Source: Haliotis asinina
Taxonomy: Eukaryota; Mollusca; Gastropoda; Lepetellida; Haliotidae
Length of the DNA: 64,000 nt
Direction: 5' to 3'
Assembly: GCF_037392515.1 (NCBI RefSeq)
Contig: NC_090290.1
Coordinates: 744,001 to 808,000 of the forward strand
The translations under genes were made by a program, and so were the position numbers. The notes under the pieces are model-generated. The model searched no databases. It was given only the letters and a program-made list of their open reading frames with translations, and was not told the DNA's origin. This document shows positions 58,978-64,000 of this stretch, in pieces (within the stretch, counting starts at the first letter, position 1; the number at the start of each line of letters is the position of its first letter).

Positions 58978-59286
58978 CCCCCAACATGACAAGGAGAGAA
59001 CTGTCCAGCAACATGACAAGGAGAGAACTGTCCAGCAACATGACAAGGAGAGAACTGTCCAGCAACATGACAAGGAGAGAACTGTCCACCAACATGACAA
59101 GGTGAGAACTGTCCACCAACATGACAAGGAGAGAACTGTCCACCAACATGACAAGGAGAGAACTGTTTACCAACATGACAAGGTGAGAACTGTCCACCAA
59201 CATGACAAGGTGAGAACTGTCCACCAACATGACAAGGTGAGAACTGTCCACCAACATGACAAGGTGAGAACTGTCCACCAACATGT
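58978..59286. repeat. 27-bp minisatellite, about 11 copies
   Basis: Units of CAGCAACATGACAAGGAGAG then AACTGTC; later copies read CACCAAC and AAGGTGAG. It is unrelated in sequence to the 27-bp satellite at 1-12274. Its nine-codon length again opens frames on both strands; none is taken as a gene. Confidence 0.95.
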
Positions 59287-59572
59287 TCTGGTGGGTAATG
59301 GGATAATCCTTCACTAATCTGTTGTGCATACCCCCTAATTACACCTGGAGTGTTGACTGACTTGGAGAACATGATCCTGCGAATAGCAGAAGGATCCTAC
59401 TAAGAGTTTGAGTTAACTAGATTGGTCACATTTTCCTCTCCAAGGTACAGATACAGTTGGAAGTACACAGCTGTTGCTGAAATGCGAAACATTAACTAGA
59501 TTTATATGAGAATTGTCACATTTCCTTCTCACAGGTACGTATGAAACTCCGGAAGCTAGGTAAGTAACATAA

Positions 59573-60840
59573 ATGATGTCAATATGGCAAGTTCAGGTTA
59601 CCTTCTCATACAACGTCTACGGTCATAGAAATTCACTTGATGGAGGTTACAAGCACAAGAAGAACAAGGAAAAGAATGATGTCACATACTGGTGCTGTGT
59701 GGAGAAAATGTGCAAGGCTACCCTTCAGACCAGAGATGATGTCATATCCAGTTTTGGAAACCATCTTCACAACCATGCCTTCTTCATGTCAACCAATTCA
59801 AGTCTATGCTCATTCAGTGATTCACTGGTCCAAAACCGAAACAACAACCATCAACGTGATCTTTGATAAAGAACTGATCCGAAGAAATGCAAAGTCCCTG
59901 CCAGATATCTTACAGCACATTCCTTTGTTTGACAGTGTTAGAACATCCATGTTTCAAGCGAGGCACAAGACCATTCCCTAGCTCACCCAAGAATGGAGTC
60001 ACCATCCAATTTTAGATAGAGTGATGCCAGACTGAAGTCTTGAGAAGAGTTCCTCATAAGTGATGATGGAGACAACAGTTACAGTCCTACCAATATTGAG
60101 TTCCTGCGCGACTCAGATGTTATCTGTGCTAATGGAATTTTCTACTCTGCTGACCTTTTTTTCGCCAGCTGTACTCTTTCCATACTGCAGTTCAAGGCCA
60201 CATTTATTCACTCGTGTACTTTCGTTCTGCCTGACAAAAAAAAGGACACATATACCTGAGCATTCTCCAGACATCATTCAGATGGATTTTGAGAAGGCTA
60301 CCCACAACGCCATGTCAACAATGTTTCCTACACCACAACTACATGGATGTTAGATTCACTACTCTACCGCCTGTTGATCAAGTTAAGGATGTTTGGGTAC
60401 AGGCCATTGCCGATGCTTCTCAAGGCACTGCTATCATCAGATTTATGGACTACTTCACAGCGATGTGGGTGGATGGACCCATTCAGTGGACGAAGGAGCT
60501 GTGAAGCCAATTCCTGAATGATTGCCATCAATAATCTGGCTGACAGGGATTGACAAAGAACTGATGACAGTCTATCGTCTTCCAAGAAGGCAAAGTCAGA
60601 TTCTCGCAAGAATTGACAGCCCATCAATCTAAATCTCATTGTTCAAACAGAGATTTTTTGGAGGCAGCTTCAGACTTGAGTGAAAGTCTTCGGCAGTTAT
60701 TTCATTCTTTCTCTTTAACTCCAACTCCCTTCAACGATCCATTGCCTGCTCGAGTGGTGGTTTTATTCTTGGTGGAGATTCACTCCCGGCCATCACCTGT
60801 GGTTGATCAGTAACATCCACCACTTTTGCTGTCTGTCATC
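59573..60840 (+). pseudogene. FLYWCH zinc finger plus MULE transposase, degenerate
   Basis: The first frame holds a FLYWCH finger: YNVYGHRNSLDGGYKHKK, then VTYWCCVEKMCKATLQTRDD (Cys pair) and FGNHLHNHAF (His pair). A shift then leads to DKELIRRNAKSLPDILQHIP, SDDGDN..FLRDSDVI, LPDKKKDTY, DIIQMDFEKATHNAMSTMFP (a conserved MULE Asp) and PQLHGC, then PPVDQVKDVWVQAIAD and FMDYFTAMWVDGPI. This is the domain order of FLYWCH-bearing Mutator-like transposases. At least four frame changes and several stops show it is dead. Confidence 0.78.
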
Positions 60841-61589
60841 AGGACATATGCATCGGAGACTGCTGCGACATTTTCTGCTTCTGTAGTTCAGTGCAGCGCT
60901 TCGACCTAGAGGGGGGACTGAGTGACTTGACAGCTTTTTCATAATGCTTTGCACCCACTGAGTGATCCACCTGTTTCCAGTGCCACACTTACTTCTTCAA
61001 CGGTGATCACCTTTGCACATGATGTTGGAGTGCCATTTGACCCATACACTTCGTCTACAGCGAGTTTGCCGATTACACTCAGAGCGGCGCTTTATACCAG
61101 TGTGTTGCTCCCTCCCAGTGCAGCACCTTCAGCCAATGTGTCTCTTACTCCTAGTGCTGTGCTTTTGTTTGGAGCACTAGTTACTTCCAGTGCCATGCTT
61201 TCCCTTCACAATTCACGGCTTCCGAGTACAACACCAAGATCCATGCACACATTTTCAGCATTTCCTTACAGTTTACCTGGTGCAAAGTTTCCGCCCCCAG
61301 CTGTCAACATTAGATAATTGCATATAGTAGTATTAGTAATGGTGGTTTTTTGCCATATCTTATACAAGCCTTATATTTGTCAATAACATGTATCTATACC
61401 CCCCCATTTTTACAAATCCCGTAACACAAACACAACCCGTCTGCCTTCACACAAACCCACAGCAGACAACTGACTGCTGTGGGCTGGCCTATTCACTAGA
61501 CTAATCAAATGTCTAAATGTGAATCAATCGATACTGACTGGGTATCATGCACGATCGATAAAATGACAATTAGAAAAATGATTCACATA
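60841..61589. other. Region between MULE and polymerase remnants
   Basis: An open frame at 60949-61317 is Ser/Thr/Pro-rich (PVSSATLTSSTVITFAH) with no known domain. It could be the decayed end of the MULE gene or chance. Confidence 0.35.
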
Positions 61590-61629
61590 TAGTATGAACC
61601 CTCGCTACAGTGTGTGAGTTGAAAAGGCA

Positions 61630-62015
61630 CGTGACAGTGGTATGCAGGGTTATTCCCGTATGAGAAAGTCTGAATTGTTAACTTTATTAGGGGTAAAATA
61701 TAAAACCACCCCTACTGTGAAAGAACTAATCAAAGAAGCATGTGAGCGTGGTATGAGAGGGTATTCATGCATGAGGAAATCTGAGCTCATTGAATTAATA
61801 AAGGAAAAAGGATACACATGACCCAAGCAGATAGGGAGGCCCACATCAAATTCAGTGCGAGACCACTGTCATGTGACAGGGAAATACACAGGTGCAACTC
61901 ACAATGCATGTAACTTGAAGCTACGCATAAACCCCAATCTTATTCATGTCCCAGTGGTGTTTCACAATTTACGAGGGTATGATTCACACTTGATTATGCA
62001 AGCTATTTCAAAGTA
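61630..62015 (+). pseudogene. Polinton-type DNA polymerase B fragment with SAP-like repeats
   Basis: One frame reads SGMQGYSRMRKSELLTLLG and, about 40 residues on, RGMRGYSCMRKSELIELIKE, two copies of a SAP/Rho-N-like helical motif. TGA at 61819-61821 interrupts. The same frame then gives VRDHCHVTGKYTGATHNACN (an endonuclease VII-like zinc motif) and VPVVFHNLRGYDSHLIMQAI, the start of the exonuclease domain of protein-primed family B DNA polymerases of Polinton/Maverick type. A mariner insertion cuts it at TA 62014-62015. No further polymerase motifs are found beyond the insertion. Confidence 0.65.
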
Positions 62016-63288
62016 CAAGGGGATGTCAATAAGTTTTGAGCCTTGCATAGAAAAACACAAAATATTGGTATGAACCACATTTATTTTTCAACATAGTCCC
62101 CTTGTGAGTCAAGACACTTGTTCCATCTTCTCTGCCAGGCGCTGATTCCATCTCTGTAGAAGGTGCCATTTTGGTCCTCAAACCAAGCCTCAGTAGCAGC
62201 AATAAGGTCATCATCCTGAAATCTACGCCCATGCAACAGTTTCTTGAGATTTGGGAACAGATGGTAATCACTTGGTGACAGGTCTGGAGAGTAGGGGGGA
62301 TGCAGCAAGATTTCGTACCCGCATTCCTGGACAGCAGCAGCTGCAACGCGAGAGGTGTGTACTGGAGCATTGTCTTGATGTAGAACTAGAAGAATACCAA
62401 GTCTGATCTTGCCGCGGCACTTCTCCTTGACTGACTGTCGCACTTGCCTCAACAAGTTATCGTAATATTCCCCATTCATTGTTCTTCCTTTTGGTAAGTA
62501 ATCTATGTGGATGACGCCTTTGCTATCCCAGAAGACTGTCGCCATTACCTTCTGCACTGATCTGGAGGCTTTGAAATTTTTGCTCCTGGGAGAAGTGACA
62601 TGTTTCCATTCCATGGATTCTTGTTTGCTCTCAGGATCATAATGGTGGATCCAGGTTTCATCACAGGTTACTAGCCTAAAGTGAAAACCTTCTGGATTCT
62701 AGTTGTATCTGGTTAGCATGGAGTTGCTTATTGTGACCCTTGTTTGCTTCATTTCATCTGTAAGCATTCTTGGCACCCATCTTGCGCACACCCTAGACAT
62801 GACGAGGTGTTCGTAAAGAATTGTCTCGATGGATCCGTGTGAAATGCCTGTGGTCTCCTCTAACTAGTGGAGTGTGATTCGACGATTTTCCAGCACAAGT
62901 CTATGCACTCTGTCAATGTTTTCCTGACTAGTGTTGTTGTTGGGCGACCTGGACGGGGGTCATCTTCAAGACTCTCTCTACCATGCTTAAATTCATTGAC
63001 CCATCGTTTGATGGTAGCAGATGAAGGGGAAGACTTCCCATAAACTGATGAAAGTCTTTCTTCAAGAACTAAAAACTTCATTACTGCTCTATACTCAGTT
63101 TTATTCATTTTCACTGCCGTGAGGGGGGTCTCTTTCTGCCAATGTGAGCTGTTCAATAACTTCTGAGAGTAGGATACCAAAACTTATATATCACATCAGC
63201 TACACCCCAAGGTTCAGTGTCGTACCATAGGCTGTGACACCTGGGTATGAAAAATGCTCAAAGCTCAAAACTTATTGACATCCCCTCG
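62016..63288 (-). mobile_element. mariner transposon
   Basis: A 1273-bp element with inverted ends (CAAGGGGATGTCAATAAGTT at the left, complement at the right ending CATCCCCTCG) and TA on both sides (62014-62015, 63289-63290). The inner TIR continues TTGAGC. Confidence 0.93.
62078..63180 (-). pseudogene. mariner transposase, frameshifted
   Basis: The N-terminal frame (63180-62860) carries MNKTEYRAVMKFLVLEERLS, SSATIKRWVNEFKHGRESLE and DDPRPGRPTT (the HTH and GRP hook). A shift then moves the frame, and an in-frame TAG stands near 62700. The catalytic part reads VTCDETWIHHYDPESKQ (first Asp), VLHQDNAPVHTS (second Asp) and YSPDLSPSDYHLFPNL (third Asp 34 residues after the second: DD34D). It ends KCLDSQGDYVEK-stop. 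It is not autonomous in its present state. Confidence 0.92.
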
Positions 63289-63290
63289 TA

Positions 63291-63844
63291 CATGTCATCA
63301 GGCTACTCCATCTCCTTCCCCAGACTGTACAGTGGCCTCTGATGCTAGTTTTGATGCAGTGGTCAAACCACAGCTTTTAGTATGGATCGCCAACAATCTT
63401 CCACTTCCTCGAAGCACTTCACCTGCTGATTTACTCTCCTGCTTTGGAATGCGATTGGGAGACTTTGTGTTCATTACCTTCCCTCCACGGCCTTACATTA
63501 CGCAGCTTTGGAAGATCAAAGATGGTTTGGCTGCAGTGCATGTGCACAGCTTCTCATCGCTGACTGTCTCCCCTCCAGTAGATGATGACATTGCTTGGTT
63601 GGGATCCAAACAGTGGGTATATTCACCGTTTTTAGTTGAAGATTGGGAGCTTTTACATTTGGACGATGCTATCAGGAAGGTTATTGCCCCTCTGAACATG
63701 ATCTTGACAGCATCTAAAGCGGTTGCTAAGGCATTCTCACATCAGCAGGTTTATATTCGAGTGACAGTGGTTATGATTGAGCAATTTCAATCCATCCTCA
63801 ACCAGCTGGCTCACTTCTTCTCCTATATGACAGCCATTCACTGA
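63291..63844 (+). CDS. Unidentified open frame, 3' part
   Basis: About 185 codons open from the mariner edge to TGA at 63844. The only ATG (63254) lies inside the mariner end, so the true 5' part is displaced or absent. The product has VKPQLLVWIANNLPLPRSTS, DLLSCFGMRLGDFVFITFPP, DDDIAWLGSKQWVYSPFLVE and a C-terminal helical part (VVMIEQFQSILNQLAHFFSY). I do not recognise the family. Location next to a polymerase remnant suggests it could belong to the same mobile element, but nothing proves it. Confidence 0.35.
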
Positions 63845-64000
63845 GGTCCTCACATATATCCTCCTGGGAGGATACATACCTCACTGACCTGTTCTGACTG
63901 TTCCCTGATCAGGTAGAACTTTATTCATTGAAGCGATTAGGGAGGTGGCTGATACAGTTGGGAAAGATGCACATCTGCAGGTGTCGATGGAGTTGCTAAA

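Noticed and set aside
58935-59372. Open frames over the 27-bp array at 58.98 kb
   Set aside because: The same periodicity artefact; no non-repeat domain is attached.

Overview
The window is animal nuclear DNA, most likely from a gastropod mollusc and possibly a vetigastropod such as abalone. The clues are spliced genes, many TA-flanked Tc1/mariner transposons, a CR1/L2-like LINE, and two abundant dispersed repeat families of a style I associate with that group. One is a tRNA-headed SINE whose tail reads ATTGCTAAAAGCGG..GTAAAAC. The other carries CAACCCATGCTTG, AAAAGGCGACTA and GATTGTCTGGTCCAGACTCG. The species is inference; the animal, repeat-rich character is seen directly.

Layout. 1-12274 is a satellite built from a 27-bp unit with a higher-order organisation. 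It is interrupted by two identical Tc1-like transposons (3080-4376 and 9189-10485) that lie exactly 6109 bp apart because a whole block was duplicated. 12275-15222 is GT-rich and holds a decayed RNase H retroelement read on the minus strand, a 66-bp minisatellite grown inside it, and the GIY-YIG end of a Penelope-like element with a hammerhead-like motif. 16797-18755 holds two more tandem arrays. 19702-21040 is a broken Tc1 element.

The key locus is 23162-40259. The first three coding exons of viperin (RSAD2), a radical-SAM antiviral enzyme, run leftward (33767-33476, 25516-25355, 23298-23162). A complete five-exon CMPK2 gene (UMP-CMP kinase 2, 461 codons) runs rightward (34972-40259). They are head to head about 1.2 kb apart, and a perfect ISRE core (GAAAGCGAAACT, 33913-33924) sits 146 bp upstream of the viperin ATG. 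Viperin converts CTP to the chain terminator ddhCTP, and CMPK2 makes pyrimidine di/triphosphates, so the pair forms a substrate-supply and effector module. The remaining viperin exons are not visible in the window. If present, they lie beyond the satellite, to the left. Viperin intron 1 carries a LINE and an apparently intact Tc1 element.

40260-64000 is mostly non-coding and repeat-laden. It contains a decayed Tc1 relative that hosts a Mutator-type MITE with a 9-bp target duplication (42193-42635), a probable first coding exon of a type II membrane protein resembling C1GALT1 (48169-48412), an internally deleted Tc1 derivative (55729-56722), two MULE/FLYWCH transposase fragments (58516-60800), and a fragment resembling a Polinton-type protein-primed DNA polymerase (61630-62015) cut by a mariner element (62016-63288). 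An unidentified 190-residue reading frame follows.
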